This document shows positions 1 to 10,038 of a stretch of 64,000 nucleotides of DNA, one piece after another. This stretch comes from Rhizobium sp. AC27/96. GTDB lineage: Bacteria; Pseudomonadota; Alphaproteobacteria; Rhizobiales; Rhizobiaceae. The stretch is taken from positions 1 to 64,000 of the forward strand of contig NZ_LXKN01000001.1 in NCBI RefSeq assembly GCF_001692325.1, read 5' to 3'. The notes under the pieces were generated by a model. It worked only from the letters and a program-made list of their open reading frames with translations. It searched no databases and had not been told where the DNA came from. Numbering within the stretch: the first letter of the stretch is position 1; every line of letters begins with the position of its first letter. The position numbers and the translations under genes are program-made.

Positions 1-1
1 C

Positions 2-109
2 GATACCAGCTTCACCGTCTATACCGGCCTGCTGGCACTCGCCGCCAACATCATAGTGTCGGTGGTCCTCAATGCGGTGATACCGGCAAGGGCGACGGCA
101 AACGCCTGA
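2..109 (+). CDS. C-terminal end of a membrane transporter, possibly sodium:solute symporter family (partial)
   Basis: Only the last 35 codons are in the window; the frame is open from base 2 to a TGA at 107-109. The peptide is a single hydrophobic stretch (YTGLLALAANIIVSVVLNAV) followed by a short polar tail, which fits the last membrane helix of a polytopic transporter. The style resembles the C-terminus of sodium:solute symporters, but 35 residues are too few to prove a family. A good intrinsic terminator follows directly, so the gene ends its own transcription unit before ileS. Confidence 0.45.
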   Translation, partial: DTSFTVYTGLLALAANIIVSVVLNAVIPARATANA

Positions 110-127
110 TCCGGGCGACACTCCATC

Positions 128-158
128 GGCCGCGGGCGGAAACGTCCGCGGCCTTTCT
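128..158 (+). terminator. Intrinsic terminator after the partial transporter gene
   Basis: An 11-pair GC-rich stem (GGCCGCGGGCG with CGTCCGCGGCC, one G-T pair) closes on a GAAA tetraloop region and is followed by TTTCT. It sits 18 bases after the stop codon of the upstream gene, as expected for a Rho-independent terminator. Confidence 0.75.
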
Positions 159-406
159 ATGTGTCGGCGGCGTTGTTTCCTCTTCCTTTCCTTGGAAAAA
201 ACGCCTATGAACCGGCGACCATGACCCAATTTCGGCTGAGCCTATCGATACGAATTATTGGCCCGGCCTTCCGCGCGCTTTAAGCTGCCGGAAGGTCCGG
301 GTTTTTGGCGCCCGTTCCCGAGGCGCTTTCCGCCGCCGAAACATCCCCATATGGCTGCGCCCTCCAGGCGCAAGACGCCCGAGACACCGAGGCAATTGTC
401 ACTACT

Positions 407-3289
407 ATGACCGATACCCCTGAAAAGATGGACTATTCCAAGACCCTCTACCTGCCGGAAACCGATTTTCCGATGCGCGCCGGACTGCCTCAAAAGGAGC
501 CGGAACTCGTCAACCGCTGGAACGAGATGGATCTCTACAAGAAGCTGCGCGCCTCCGCCGCCGGCCGCGAAAAATTCGTGCTGCATGATGGCCCGCCCTA
601 CGCCAACGGTCACATCCATATCGGTCACGCGCTGAACAAGATCCTGAAGGACGTCATCACCCGCTCGTTCCAGATGCGCGGCTATGACAGCAACTATGTT
701 CCGGGCTGGGATTGCCACGGCCTGCCGATCGAGTGGAAGATCGAGGAAAAGTATCGCGAGAAGGGCAAGAACAAGGACGAGGTTCCGGTGAACGAGTTTC
801 GCCAGGAATGCCGCGACTTTGCCGCCGGCTGGATCAAGATCCAGTCCGAGGAGTTCAAGCGCCTCGGCATAACAGGTGATTTCGACAACCCTTATCTCAC
901 CATGAATTTCCATGCGGAATCCCGCATCGCCGGCGAGCTTCTGAAGATCGCGCGCACCGGCCAGCTTTATCGTGGCTCCAAGCCGGTCATGTGGTCGGTG
1001 GTCGAGCGCACGGCACTCGCCGAAGCCGAAGTCGAATATGCCGATGTCGAGAGCGACATGATCTGGGTGAAGTTCCCGGTCACCGAAGGTCCGGCCGTGC
1101 TTGCCGGGACCTTTGTTGTCATCTGGACGACGACGCCCTGGACGATCCCCGGCAACCGCGCGATCGCTTATTCCTCGCGTGTTTCCTATGGCCTTTACGA
1201 AGTGACGGAAGCTGCCAATGATTTCGGCCCGCGCCCTGGCGAGAAGCTGATCTTTGCCGACAAGCTGGCAGAAGAATCCTTCGCCAAGGCAAAGCTGCAG
1301 TATAAGCGCCTGAGCGATGTCACGGCGAATGATCTGGCGGCGCTCATCTGCGCGCATCCGCTGGCCGCGCTCGGCTACGGCTTCAAGGTGCCGCTGCTCG
1401 ACGGCGATCACGTCACCGACGACGTCGGTACCGGCTTCGTGCATACGGCGCCAAGCCACGGCCGCGAGGACTTTGACGCCTGGACGGGCCATGCGCGTGC
1501 CCTTGAGGCGCGGGGCATCTCCTCCGCTATCCCGTTCCCGGTCGATGATGCCGGCTTCTATACCGTCGACGCCCCCGGTTTCGAAGGCGGCCGTGTCATG
1601 GACGACAACGGCAAGAAGGGCAATGCCAACGATCTCGTCATCAAGGCGCTGATCGAGACGAACACGCTCTTTGCCCGCGGACGTCTCAAGCACTCCTATC
1701 CGCATTCCTGGCGCTCGAAGAAGCCGGTGATCTTCCGCAACACGCCGCAATGGTTCGTCTACATGGACAAGGACTTTGCGGATGGTTCGACGCTGCGGTC
1801 TCGCGCCCTGAAGGCGATCGACGACACGCGCTTCGTGCCGGCTGCCGGCCAGAACCGTCTGCGCGCCATGATCGAGCAGCGCCCGGATTGGGTCCTTTCG
1901 CGGCAGCGCGCCTGGGGCGTGCCGATCGCAATCTTCGTCGATGAGCAGGGCAAGATCCTGCAGGACGACGACGTCAATGCCCGCATCCTCGAAGCCTTCG
2001 AAAAGGAAGGGGCCGATGCCTGGTTTGCCGAAGGTGCTCGCGAGCGCTTCCTCGGCGCGAAGGCCAACGAGCCCTGGACGCAGGTCATGGACATTCTCGA
2101 CGTCTGGTTCGACTCGGGCTCGACCCACACCTTTACCCTGGAGGACCGCCCGGATCTGAAATGGCCGGCCGATCTCTATCTCGAAGGCTCCGACCAGCAT
2201 CGCGGCTGGTTCCATTCGTCGCTGCTCGAAAGTGCGGCGACGCGTGGCCGCGCGCCCTATGATGCCGTCCTCACCCATGGTTTCACCATGGACGAGAAGG
2301 GCGAAAAGATGTCGAAGTCCAAGGGCAATGTCACGTCGCCGCAGGAAGTGATGAAGGATGCCGGCGCCGATATTCTGCGCCTCTGGGTCATGACCTCGGA
2401 CTATGCCGAAGACCTGCGCGTCGGCAAGGCCATCATCCAGACCAATGTCGACGCCTATCGCAAGCTGCGCAACACCATCCGCTGGATGCTCGGCACGCTG
2501 GCGCACGACAAGGGCGAGGTCATCGCCTATGCCGACATGCCGGAGCTGGAACAGCTGATGCTCCACCGTCTAGCCGAACTCGACGAGCTGGTGCGTGAAA
2601 GCTACGACGCCTTCGACTTCAAGCGCATTGCCCGCGCGCTTATCGATTTCGCCAATGTCGAGCTTTCGGCTTTCTACTTCGACGTTCGCAAGGATGCGCT
2701 CTATTGCGATGCACCGTCGAGCCTGCGCCGCCGCGCTTCGCTTGCCGTCATCCGTACGATCTTCGACTGCATGGTGACGTGGTTGGCCCCGATGCTGCCG
2801 TTCACCACGGAGGAGGCATGGCTGTCGCGCAACCCGTCTGCGGTCTCCGTTCACCTCGAACAGTTCGCCGCCGTCTCTGCCGAATGGAAGAACGAGGCAC
2901 TGGCCGAGAAGTGGAAGAAGATCCGCGCCGTGCGCAGCGTCGTCACCGGCGCGTTGGAAATCGAGCGCAAGGAAAAGCGCATCGGTTCCTCGTTGGAGGC
3001 TGCCCCGGTCGTCTATGTCGCCGATCCGGAACTGCTGAAGGTGCTCGAAGGACAGGATTTTTCCGAAATCTGCATCACCTCGGGCATCACCGTCGAGGGT
3101 GGTGAAGGTCCGGCCGATGCATTCCGTCTTGATGACGCTGCCAAGGTCAGTGTTGTGCCGAAGCTTGCCGAGGGCAGCAAGTGCGCCCGTTCCTGGCGCA
3201 TCACTACGGATGTCGGGTCGGATCCGGAATACCCTGATGTCTCGGCGCGTGACGCCGCAGCGCTGCGCGAACTGAGCGCTATCAACTGA
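407..3289 (+). CDS. ileS: Isoleucyl-tRNA synthetase
   Basis: Cytoplasmic class I enzyme that charges tRNA(Ile) with isoleucine and edits misacylated valine. The product is 960 residues, normal for a bacterial IleRS. The HIGH motif is at residues 71-74 and KMSKS at 634-638, with the CP1 editing insertion between them and the anticodon-binding helical domain after. The frame is open upstream to 305, but the ATG at 407 ([12 protein letters not shown]) matches the usual rhizobial N-terminus, and the 34 residues before it look non-conserved. Odd point: the C-terminal zinc-ribbon region keeps one Cys (C926) but has Ser and Asp/Val at the other expected cysteine positions. Followed after 134 bases by a lipoprotein gene on the same strand. 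Confidence 0.97.
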   Translation: MTDTPEKMDYSKTLYLPETDFPMRAGLPQKEPELVNRWNEMDLYKKLRASAAGREKFVLHDGPPYANGHIHIGHALNKILKDVITRSFQMRGYDSNYVPGWDCHGLPIEWKIEEKYREKGKNKDEVPVNEFRQECRDFAAGWIKIQSEEFKRLGITGDFDNPYLTMNFHAESRIAGELLKIARTGQLYRGSKPVMWSVVERTALAEAEVEYADVESDMIWVKFPVTEGPAVLAGTFVVIWTTTPWTIPGNRAIAYSSRVSYGLYEVTEAANDFGPRPGEKLIFADKLAEESFAKAKLQYKRLSDVTANDLAALICAHPLAALGYGFKVPLLDGDHVTDDVGTGFVHTAPSHGREDFDAWTGHARALEARGISSAIPFPVDDAGFYTVDAPGFEGGRVMDDNGKKGNANDLVIKALIETNTLFARGRLKHSYPHSWRSKKPVIFRNTPQWFVYMDKDFADGSTLRSRALKAIDDTRFVPAAGQNRLRAMIEQRPDWVLSRQRAWGVPIAIFVDEQGKILQDDDVNARILEAFEKEGADAWFAEGARERFLGAKANEPWTQVMDILDVWFDSGSTHTFTLEDRPDLKWPADLYLEGSDQHRGWFHSSLLESAATRGRAPYDAVLTHGFTMDEKGEKMSKSKGNVTSPQEVMKDAGADILRLWVMTSDYAEDLRVGKAIIQTNVDAYRKLRNTIRWMLGTLAHDKGEVIAYADMPELEQLMLHRLAELDELVRESYDAFDFKRIARALIDFANVELSAFYFDVRKDALYCDAPSSLRRRASLAVIRTIFDCMVTWLAPMLPFTTEEAWLSRNPSAVSVHLEQFAAVSAEWKNEALAEKWKKIRAVRSVVTGALEIERKEKRIGSSLEAAPVVYVADPELLKVLEGQDFSEICITSGITVEGGEGPADAFRLDDAAKVSVVPKLAEGSKCARSWRITTDVGSDPEYPDVSARDAAALRELSAIN

Positions 3290-3423
3290 AGAAAATTGCC
3301 GGGTGAATTGCCTTTGCGGCGTTCATCCGGTAAAAGCTGCCTGAAATTGGCCTGAATTTTACGGCAGTTGCGGTAAAACGGGGTCCTATTAAGTTTGTTC
3401 CGGCATGGCTGGGAAGGGTTTTC

Positions 3424-4053
3424 ATGAGAGCGATGCATAGCGTTCGTGTCGGCGTGAGCTTGACGGCACTTGTGATTGGTTGCGGCGTGATGTCTGGCTG
3501 CCTCAGCAGCCCGACCTACGGCACCGACAAGACGGCCGGCGTACAGCTCCTGGACGACCTTGGCGATATCGCTTCCGTTTCGGCCGCAACGCCGAAGGAA
3601 AAGGGCGTGAAGTATCCGAACCGTCCCGGCCTCGTTGTCGCCGGCGACAAGGATAACTTGACCCAGCCGCAGCAGTCGCTGGCAAGCAAGGACAATCCGG
3701 CCTGGCTGGAATCGCCTGAAGATGCCCGCAAGCGCCTCGCCACGGAAGCCGACGAGAAGAAGAACGACGTCAACTATCGTTCGCCGCTGGCTCAGGCCGA
3801 CAGCAGCAGAAACCGCATGACGGAAGCGCAGCAGACGGCCGCCTATCGCGCCGCGCGGCAGGACCAGTCCGGCACCTATATCGACCAGCGCCGCTACTTG
3901 ATCGACCCGCCGCAGCAGTATCGCCAGGTTGCCGACCAGGCTGCCCTCAACGATCTCGGTACGCCTGAGTCGAAGAAGGAAAAGCAGCGCAAGAAGGATG
4001 CGGAAGCCGCGCAGCAGTCCAGCAACAGCAGCTGGTGGAAGCCCTTCCAATAA
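3424..4053 (+). CDS. Putative lipoprotein, conserved rhizobial family of unknown function
   Basis: The 209-residue product begins with a charged N-terminus, a hydrophobic segment and a lipobox-like VMSGC at about residues 22-26, so it is probably cleaved by signal peptidase II and lipidated on that Cys. The mature part is polar, rich in Lys, Asp and Gln, with no enzymatic motif I recognise, and ends in SSWWKPFQ. The start has a good ribosome site (AAGGG, 6 bases upstream). It lies between ileS and the convergent tadA, and both gene ends meet at the hairpin at 4088-4126. Function unknown. Confidence 0.8.
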   Translation: MRAMHSVRVGVSLTALVIGCGVMSGCLSSPTYGTDKTAGVQLLDDLGDIASVSAATPKEKGVKYPNRPGLVVAGDKDNLTQPQQSLASKDNPAWLESPEDARKRLATEADEKKNDVNYRSPLAQADSSRNRMTEAQQTAAYRAARQDQSGTYIDQRRYLIDPPQQYRQVADQAALNDLGTPESKKEKQRKKDAEAAQQSSNSSWWKPFQ

Positions 4054-4087
4054 AGAGTTCGCCAGACGGCGGGCTTCCTGACTAATT

Positions 4088-4126
4088 TTAAAATGTCACA
4101 GCGCCGCGCGGCACTGTGACATTTTT
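4088..4126. terminator. Bidirectional intrinsic terminator between the lipoprotein gene and tadA
   Basis: A 12-base perfect stem, AAAATGTCACAG at 4090-4101 with CTGTGACATTTT at 4114-4125, encloses a further GCC/GGC pair. It has A residues on the 5' side and five T residues on the 3' side, so it reads as a terminator from both directions, matching the two converging genes. The tadA stop codon overlaps its right edge. Confidence 0.85.
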
Positions 4127-4584
4127 CAGTCTTCGGAGCGTTTCGGTTGAAAGAAATCTCTGAGGATGCCAGCAGACACAGTTTCCCCGATGCCTGAATA
4201 GACCTCCGGCGCGTGATGGCAGGTCGGCTGATGATAGAAGCGCACGCCATTGTCTACGCCGCCACCCTTCGGATCCTCGGCGCCGTAATAGAGGCGGCGA
4301 ATGCGCGCAAACGAAATGGCTGCGGCACACATGGTGCAGGGCTCCAGCGTGACGTAGAGATCGGCGCCTGCAAGACGCTCCTGCCCCAGTTCATCGCAGG
4401 CCAGGCGGATGGCGACGATTTCGGCATGCGCGGTGACGTCGTTGAGTTCGCGGGTACGGTTGCCGGCCTTGGCGACGACCTTGTTGTCGAGCACGAGGAC
4501 GGCGCCGATCGGCACTTCGCCACGTTCACCGGCGCTGCGCGCTTCGGCCAGTGCAAGCTCCATGAAATGATTAGTAGCCGCCAT
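4126..4584 (-). CDS. tadA: tRNA-specific adenosine deaminase
   Basis: Deaminates adenosine 34 to inosine in tRNA(Arg)ACG, allowing wobble reading. The 152-residue protein has the zinc-dependent cytidine/deoxycytidylate deaminase fold motifs: HAE (zinc ligand His plus catalytic Glu) near residue 53 and PCTMC (two zinc Cys) near residue 83. Length fits the TadA family. It is transcribed divergently from rluB with about 70 bases between the starts, a gene pair common in alphaproteobacteria, and ends at the shared terminator with the lipoprotein gene. Confidence 0.95.
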   Translation of the reverse strand: MAATNHFMELALAEARSAGERGEVPIGAVLVLDNKVVAKAGNRTRELNDVTAHAEIVAIRLACDELGQERLAGADLYVTLEPCTMCAAAISFARIRRLYYGAEDPKGGGVDNGVRFYHQPTCHHAPEVYSGIGETVSAGILRDFFQPKRSED

Positions 4585-4656
4585 TCAAGTTTTTCCACTT
4601 AACTGCAAGGGCGTGACCTGATAGGAACACGCCTTAAAAATTCAGGCAAACAACAA

Positions 4657-6606
4657 ATGACAATGAATGACAAGCCCAAGCGGCCTGGGCCGAAACCCTT
4701 TGCTGGCGACAAGAAGACCGTAAAGCGCGATAGCGGCACAAAACCGCCAAAAGCCGCAGCCGCGAGCACGGCAGGTGAAGCCGCAGCCGGAGACGGAAAG
4801 GCCGAACGCATTTCCAAGGTCATGGCGCGCGCCGGCGTTGCCTCGCGCCGCGATATCGAGCGCATGATCATGGACGGCCGTGTCACGCTGAATGGCGTGC
4901 TGCTGGATACCCCTGTGGTGAACGTGACCCTTACCGACAAGATCGAGGTCGACGGCGTTCCGATCCGCGGCATCGAGCGCACGCGCCTTTGGCTCTACCA
5001 CAAGCCCGCCGGTCTGGTGACCACCAATGCCGATCCGGAGGGACGTCCGACTGTTTTCGACAACCTGCCGGAAGAGCTGCCGCGCGTCATGTCGATCGGC
5101 CGCCTCGACATCAATACCGAAGGCCTGCTGCTGCTGACCAATGATGGCGGCCTTGCCCGTGTTCTGGAGCTGCCGACAACGGGCTGGCTGCGCCGCTACC
5201 GCGTCCGCGCCCATGGCGAGATCGATCAGGATGCGCTCGACAAGTTGAAGGAAGGCATCGCCGTCGACGGCGTGCTCTATGGCTCGATCGAGGCAACGCT
5301 CGACCGCACGCAGGGCTCCAACGTCTGGATCACCATGGGTCTGCGCGAAGGCAAGAACCGCGAAATCAAGAACGTCATGGGTGCGCTTGGCCTCGACGTT
5401 AACCGCCTGATCCGCATTTCCTACGGGCCGTTCCAGCTCGGCGACCTGCCGGAAGGCCGGGTAGTGGAGGTGCGTGGACGTACGCTGCGCGATCAGCTCG
5501 GCCCGCGTCTGGTCGACGATGCCAAGGCGAATTTCGATGCGCCGCTCTACAACACCTCCCCGGTTGCAGCCGAGGACGAAGTGGAGGCCAAGCCGCAGCG
5601 CGCCACGAAAGAGGTGCGCCCGAAGCGTGACCGTGAGCGTCCCGAGGACAAGCGCGAACGCGCCTTGAGCCGTCTCGACACCAAGCGTGACGACCGTCGT
5701 GATGAAGGCCGTCGCGACAGTGGGCACAAGGAAGACGATCGTCCGAAGCGCCCGCCGCTTGGCGCACGCCGCAATGCCAATGTCTGGATGGCGCCCGGTG
5801 CTCGTCCGCTTGGCGAAAAGGCAGCGCTGAAGGCGGCCAAGAATACCAAAACAGCTATCAGGCGCGGTGAGCCGGAGCGCCCGCAGCGCAGCGGCTTTGA
5901 TCGCCCTGACGAAGGCCCGCGCGTTCGTGTCAATCGCGTCGCCGAGGCGGATGGTGAATGGATCCGCTCGAGCGAGGAAGCACCCCGCACTGGGCGTGGC
6001 GATGACCAGGGTTCGGATCGCAAGCGCTCCGACCGTCCGCGTGGCGACCGATCTTTTGGTGACAAGCCTCGTGGTGATCGCCCCTATGGTGACAAACCGC
6101 GTGGCTCGCGGCCGGAGGGCGGTGACCGTCCTCGCGCGAAGTCTTTCGATGGCGAAGCCCGTTCCGAACGTCCTCGCGGCGAACGCCCGTTTGGTGATCG
6201 TCCGCCCCGCGGCGACCGGCCTTTCGGCGACAAGCCCCGTGGCGATCGTCCCTATGGCGAACGTCGGCCGCGCGCCGAGGGTGATGAGCGTCCTCGTGCC
6301 AGAGCTTTCGATGGCGAGCAGCGCTCCGAGCGCCCGCGTGGTGATCGTCCGCCGCGGGGCGACCGTGCCTTTGGTGATCGCCCGCAGGGTGACCGTCCCG
6401 CGGGTGATCGGCCCGGCGGCAAGCCCTTCGGCAAGAAGCCGGGCGGCGGCAAGTCGTTTGGCGGCAAGCCGGGTGGCAAGCCCGGCGGTTCGCGCGGGTT
6501 CTCAGGCAAGCCGGGCGGCGCAGGTCGTCCGTCCGGAGGTCCGGCGCGTGGCGGTTCCGGTCGTGGTGGCCCCGGCAGGGGCGGCTCCCGGGGCGGAAAG
6601 GGCTGA
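4657..6606 (+). CDS. rluB: 23S rRNA pseudouridine synthase (RluB/RsuA family) with long Arg/Gly/Asp-rich tail
   Basis: Converts a uridine of 23S rRNA helix 89 to pseudouridine (family role of RluB, U2605 in E. coli). After a basic N-terminal stretch there is an S4 RNA-binding domain at about residues 48-95, then the RsuA-type catalytic domain with GRLDINTEG, catalytic Asp about residue 151. The enzyme part ends near residue 290. The remaining 350 or so residues are low complexity, first Lys/Arg/Glu-rich, then imperfect repeats such as RPRGDRPFGDKPRGDRP, then Gly/Lys. At 649 residues it is more than twice the E. coli length. The tail is probably disordered and RNA-binding (inference). rsmD starts 6 bases after the stop, so the two rRNA modification genes are cotranscribed. 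Confidence 0.93.
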   Translation: MTMNDKPKRPGPKPFAGDKKTVKRDSGTKPPKAAAASTAGEAAAGDGKAERISKVMARAGVASRRDIERMIMDGRVTLNGVLLDTPVVNVTLTDKIEVDGVPIRGIERTRLWLYHKPAGLVTTNADPEGRPTVFDNLPEELPRVMSIGRLDINTEGLLLLTNDGGLARVLELPTTGWLRRYRVRAHGEIDQDALDKLKEGIAVDGVLYGSIEATLDRTQGSNVWITMGLREGKNREIKNVMGALGLDVNRLIRISYGPFQLGDLPEGRVVEVRGRTLRDQLGPRLVDDAKANFDAPLYNTSPVAAEDEVEAKPQRATKEVRPKRDRERPEDKRERALSRLDTKRDDRRDEGRRDSGHKEDDRPKRPPLGARRNANVWMAPGARPLGEKAALKAAKNTKTAIRRGEPERPQRSGFDRPDEGPRVRVNRVAEADGEWIRSSEEAPRTGRGDDQGSDRKRSDRPRGDRSFGDKPRGDRPYGDKPRGSRPEGGDRPRAKSFDGEARSERPRGERPFGDRPPRGDRPFGDKPRGDRPYGERRPRAEGDERPRARAFDGEQRSERPRGDRPPRGDRAFGDRPQGDRPAGDRPGGKPFGKKPGGGKSFGGKPGGKPGGSRGFSGKPGGAGRPSGGPARGGSGRGGPGRGGSRGGKG

Positions 6607-6612
6607 CGCGCG

Positions 6613-7179
6613 GTGAGGATCGTCGGCGGTGAGTTTCGCGGTCGCTCGCTTGCAACACCGAAGTCGAACGATATTCGTCCGACGGCGGATCGCACGCGCG
6701 AGAGCCTGTTCAACATATTGAGCCATGCCTATCCCGAGGCCATCGACGGCACGCGGATGATGGATGTTTTCGCCGGCACCGGTGCTGTCGGCCTGGAAGC
6801 GGCATCACGCGGTTGCCGCCATGTGTTGTTCGTTGAAAGCAGCGTCGAAGGTCGTGGCCTGCTTTGGGAAAACATCGATGCGCTCGGCTTGCATGGCCGC
6901 ACGCGCATGCTGAGGCGTGACGCGACGGACCTCGGTAGCGTCGGCAACCTCGATCCCTTCGATTTTCTCTTTGCCGACCCACCCTATGGCAAGGGGCTCG
7001 GCGAGAAGGCCTTTGCTGCGGCGGCCGCTGGCGGCTGGCTGGTGCCCGGCGCTTTGGCTATCCTCGAGGAGCGGGTGGATGTCACGGTTGCCGTAGCGTC
7101 GGATTTCCTGTTTCTGGAGGAACGGACCTTCGGCGACAGCAAGATGCATTTCTTCCGGTATCAGCCGCAGGCGGCTTGA
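6613..7179 (+). CDS. rsmD: 16S rRNA (guanine966-N2)-methyltransferase
   Basis: S-adenosylmethionine-dependent methylation of G966 in 16S rRNA. The 188-residue product begins MRIVGGEFRGR, has a glycine-rich SAM loop (DVFAGTGAVGLEA) and the catalytic DPPY at residues 122-125, all standard for RsmD. It uses a GTG start six bases after the rluB stop. The patatin-like gene follows after 18 bases, so all three may share a transcript. Confidence 0.95.
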   Translation: MRIVGGEFRGRSLATPKSNDIRPTADRTRESLFNILSHAYPEAIDGTRMMDVFAGTGAVGLEAASRGCRHVLFVESSVEGRGLLWENIDALGLHGRTRMLRRDATDLGSVGNLDPFDFLFADPPYGKGLGEKAFAAAAAGGWLVPGALAILEERVDVTVAVASDFLFLEERTFGDSKMHFFRYQPQAA

Positions 7180-7197
7180 CGGCAGAGGGAGAAGGAA

Positions 7198-8064
7198 ATG
7201 GGCGACTACGCTGATTTCGTCGGCAGTGATTATCCGCTTGCTGTCTCCAGCACGCCGAGCGTCGCGGTTGCCTTCGGCTGCGGCGGCGCGCGCGGTCTCG
7301 CCCATATCCATATCATCGAGGCGCTCGACGAACTCGGCATTCGGCCGGTCGCGATCGCCGGCGCTTCCATCGGCTCGATCATGGGTGCCGCCATGGCTGC
7401 CGGCATGAGCGGCGCTGAGATCCGCGATCATACGCTCGCAACCGTCGGCAACCGTCCGGCCGTGCTCAACAAGATCTGGAGCTTGCGGCCGGTCAACATG
7501 CGCAGCATCCGCTTCGGCCAGTTCAATCTCGAGCGCATCTTGCGCACTTTCCTGCCGACCACCTTCCCTGAAGATTTTTCAGAGCTGCACATACCGTTTA
7601 AGGTGGTGACGACGGATTATTACGACCAGGTCGAGGTGGTCATCGAAAAGGGTGAGCTCTTTCCGGTTCTTGCCGCATCCGCCGCCATCCCCGCCGTCTT
7701 CATGCCGGTCAAGCTCGGCGAACGGGTGATGATCGATGGCGGCATCATGAACCCGGTTCCCTATGAGCACCTGGCCGGTCTTGCCGATATCATCATCGGC
7801 ATCGACGTGGTCGGCGGCCCGGAGGGCAATGGTCGGCAGATTCCCAACCGCATCGAAAGCCTGTTTGGTGCCGGTCAGCTGACCATGCAGTCGAACATCG
7901 CCCTGAAATTGCGCCTGCAGGCGCCGCAGATCTTTCTACGACCGACCGTAGGCCGCACAGGCGTGCTCGATTTCCTCAAGGCGCGCGACATTCTCGCAAT
8001 GTCCGCAGGCGTCAAGGACGAGCTGAAATTCGCCCTCGACCGGGTGATGACTGCGAAGAACTAA
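7198..8064 (+). CDS. Patatin-like phospholipase (RssA-type)
   Basis: Serine hydrolase of the patatin family, acting on acyl esters of lipids. The 288-residue product has the glycine-rich oxyanion loop GCGGARG near residue 27, the nucleophile elbow GASIGS with Ser57, and the DGG motif with Asp180, which together give the Ser-Asp dyad. No signal peptide or membrane segment is evident, so it is probably cytoplasmic or peripheral. Substrate unknown. It starts 18 bases after rsmD (good AGGGAGAAGG ribosome site) and converges on the antiporter gene. Confidence 0.9.
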   Translation: MGDYADFVGSDYPLAVSSTPSVAVAFGCGGARGLAHIHIIEALDELGIRPVAIAGASIGSIMGAAMAAGMSGAEIRDHTLATVGNRPAVLNKIWSLRPVNMRSIRFGQFNLERILRTFLPTTFPEDFSELHIPFKVVTTDYYDQVEVVIEKGELFPVLAASAAIPAVFMPVKLGERVMIDGGIMNPVPYEHLAGLADIIIGIDVVGGPEGNGRQIPNRIESLFGAGQLTMQSNIALKLRLQAPQIFLRPTVGRTGVLDFLKARDILAMSAGVKDELKFALDRVMTAKN

Positions 8065-8120
8065 AGCTATCCCGCAAAATAAGCGGCGCTTTCCATCTAG
8101 GATCGCATCAGCGAGCCGCC

Positions 8121-9941
8121 TTATGCCCGCTCTGGCTCTTCCTGTGGCAAGGCCACGAGATCGTCGGCGTCGCTGTATGTTTCGGCCGGGCGCTTCGGCT
8201 TGACCAGCGGCTCCGGCTTGACCGGCCGTGAGTAGAGCATGTCGGTTCCGGCCTGCAGCCCCTCGCTCACCTGCAGCACCAGCCGCTGCTCATCGCGCTT
8301 GCGGATATCCTCGCCGATCTCATAGGCTTCGGCTTCGCTGACCCCGAGTGCTTCCAGCGTGCGGCGGCCGAAGAGAAGACCGGATTCCACCGTTTCTCGC
8401 AGCTCGTAATCGACGCCCTTGCGGCGCAGGTCGATCGAATGAACGCGGTCATAGGAGCGCACGAAGATGCGTGCATGCGGATAGTCCGTCTGCACGAGCT
8501 CGACGATCCTGTCGGTCACCTCGCGCTGATGCGTGCTGACGACGACGATCTTGGCGCGATCGATGCCGGCAGAGCGCAGCACGTCCTTGCGTGTGCCGTC
8601 ACCAAAATAGATGCGGAAGCCGAAGCTCGATGCCTGTCGGATACGATCGGCGGAGAAGTCGATGACGGTGACATCCCGGCCGCTGGCAAGCAGGATCTGT
8701 GCGGCGATCTGACCGAAACGCGAAAAGCCGATCATCAGCACTTCGGAGCCGGCGCCTTCGAAATCCTCATCCAGCTCCTCATGCGCATCCCCTTTCATCA
8801 GCCGCTTCGAAAGCGCTGACGTCAGTGGCGTCAGCGCCATGGTGAGCGTGACGATAGCGATGAGCATTGAGGCCGTGTTGGCCGAGAACAGGCCGCCGCT
8901 GGCGCTGGCCGCGCTGAACAGCACGAAGCCGAATTCACCACCTTGCGGCAGCAGGCCGGCGATGCGGACGGCGTCGTTATGCGGTGAGCCCGTCACGCGG
9001 CAGAGCGTGTAGATGACGATTGCCTTGATGACCATGACAACAGGGACGGCAAGCAGGATCAGCACCCAATTGTCGAGGATCACATCGAGTTTCAGCGACA
9101 GACCGACGGCGATGAAGAAAATGGCGAGCAGCACACCGCGGAACGGTTCGATATCGGCTTCCAGCTCATGACGGTAGGAGGATTCGGCCAGCATCACGCC
9201 GGAAAGGAATGCGCCCATCGCCATGGAGAGGCCGGCCAGCTGCATCAGGGTTGCCGACCCCATGACCACGAAGAGGGCAGCGGCGATCATCGCCTCGCGC
9301 GCGCCGGTGCGGGCGATGACCTGGAACAGCGGCGTCAGCAGGTAGCGGCCGGCAATGATCATCGCCGCCACTGCGCCAACCGCAATGGCAAGACCGGGCA
9401 GGGGATTGGTGGCCTCCTTGGGCCCGTCGAGCACGGTGACGAGCGCCAGCAGCGGCACGATGGCGAGATCCTGCAACAGCAGCATGGAGAAGGAGCGCTG
9501 GCCATACTTGGTATTGACGTCGCCCTGCTGCTCGAGGATCTGCATTGCGAATGCCGTCGAGGAGAGCGCCAGGCCGAAGCCGATAATGATGCTGCCCTTC
9601 CAGCCGGCAATATTGGCGAGGTAGGCGGCAAGCATTAGCGCCAGTCCGCTAAAGATCACCTGTGCGGAGCCGAGGCCGAAAATATCGCGCCGCATCTGCC
9701 AAAGCCGCGATGGCTTCAGTTCCAGACCGATGATGAACAGCAGGAAGACGACGCCCAGTTCCGCCACCGCAAGCACGGCCTCGCTGTCGCCGATACCATG
9801 CAGGACCGGGCCGATCACCACGCCGGCGGCCAGATAGCCGAGCACGGTGCCGAGGCCCAGTTTTTTGAAGATCGGCGCCGTGACGACAGTGCCTCCGAGC
9901 AGCATCAGTGTTTCGGTGAAGAGACTATTGGGGGCGGACAT
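8121..9941 (-). CDS. KefB/KefC-type monovalent cation:proton antiporter with RCK domain
   Basis: Inner-membrane CPA2 antiporter, probably potassium/proton. The first 390 residues carry about 12 hydrophobic segments of the sodium/hydrogen exchanger fold; residues about 415-530 form a TrkA-N/RCK nucleotide-binding domain starting VLMIGFSRFG and including VTVIDFSADR. It ends in a Pro/Glu-rich tail. The frame stays open far upstream, but the ATG at 9941 (MSAPNSLFTE) begins the conserved first helix and has GGAAAG upstream, so I take 606 residues. No ancillary kefG/kefF partner is next to it. Divergent from pmbA. Confidence 0.9.
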   Translation of the reverse strand: MSAPNSLFTETLMLLGGTVVTAPIFKKLGLGTVLGYLAAGVVIGPVLHGIGDSEAVLAVAELGVVFLLFIIGLELKPSRLWQMRRDIFGLGSAQVIFSGLALMLAAYLANIAGWKGSIIIGFGLALSSTAFAMQILEQQGDVNTKYGQRSFSMLLLQDLAIVPLLALVTVLDGPKEATNPLPGLAIAVGAVAAMIIAGRYLLTPLFQVIARTGAREAMIAAALFVVMGSATLMQLAGLSMAMGAFLSGVMLAESSYRHELEADIEPFRGVLLAIFFIAVGLSLKLDVILDNWVLILLAVPVVMVIKAIVIYTLCRVTGSPHNDAVRIAGLLPQGGEFGFVLFSAASASGGLFSANTASMLIAIVTLTMALTPLTSALSKRLMKGDAHEELDEDFEGAGSEVLMIGFSRFGQIAAQILLASGRDVTVIDFSADRIRQASSFGFRIYFGDGTRKDVLRSAGIDRAKIVVVSTHQREVTDRIVELVQTDYPHARIFVRSYDRVHSIDLRRKGVDYELRETVESGLLFGRRTLEALGVSEAEAYEIGEDIRKRDEQRLVLQVSEGLQAGTDMLYSRPVKPEPLVKPKRPAETYSDADDLVALPQEEPERA

Positions 9942-10038
9942 CGTCTGTTTCTTTCCATGGGGCAGGCGGTCTTGCGACGCGTGGTCATCATAAACAACCA
10001 TGCGTGAAGGGATTAGAACAAGAATCGGCGTGGCCGCC

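Noticed and set aside
110..406. tRNA-binding (T-box) leader before ileS
   Set aside because: No T-box sequence or antiterminator is visible, and such leaders are rare in this class.
242..2566. 774-codon open frame on the minus strand across ileS
   Set aside because: It is antisense to a clear ileS and shows no domain; long antisense frames are common in high-GC genes with biased third positions.
5980..6560. Repeated short units resembling a CRISPR or tandem array
   Set aside because: The repeats are in frame, imperfect and encode the Arg/Gly/Asp tail of RluB; spacer-repeat geometry is absent.
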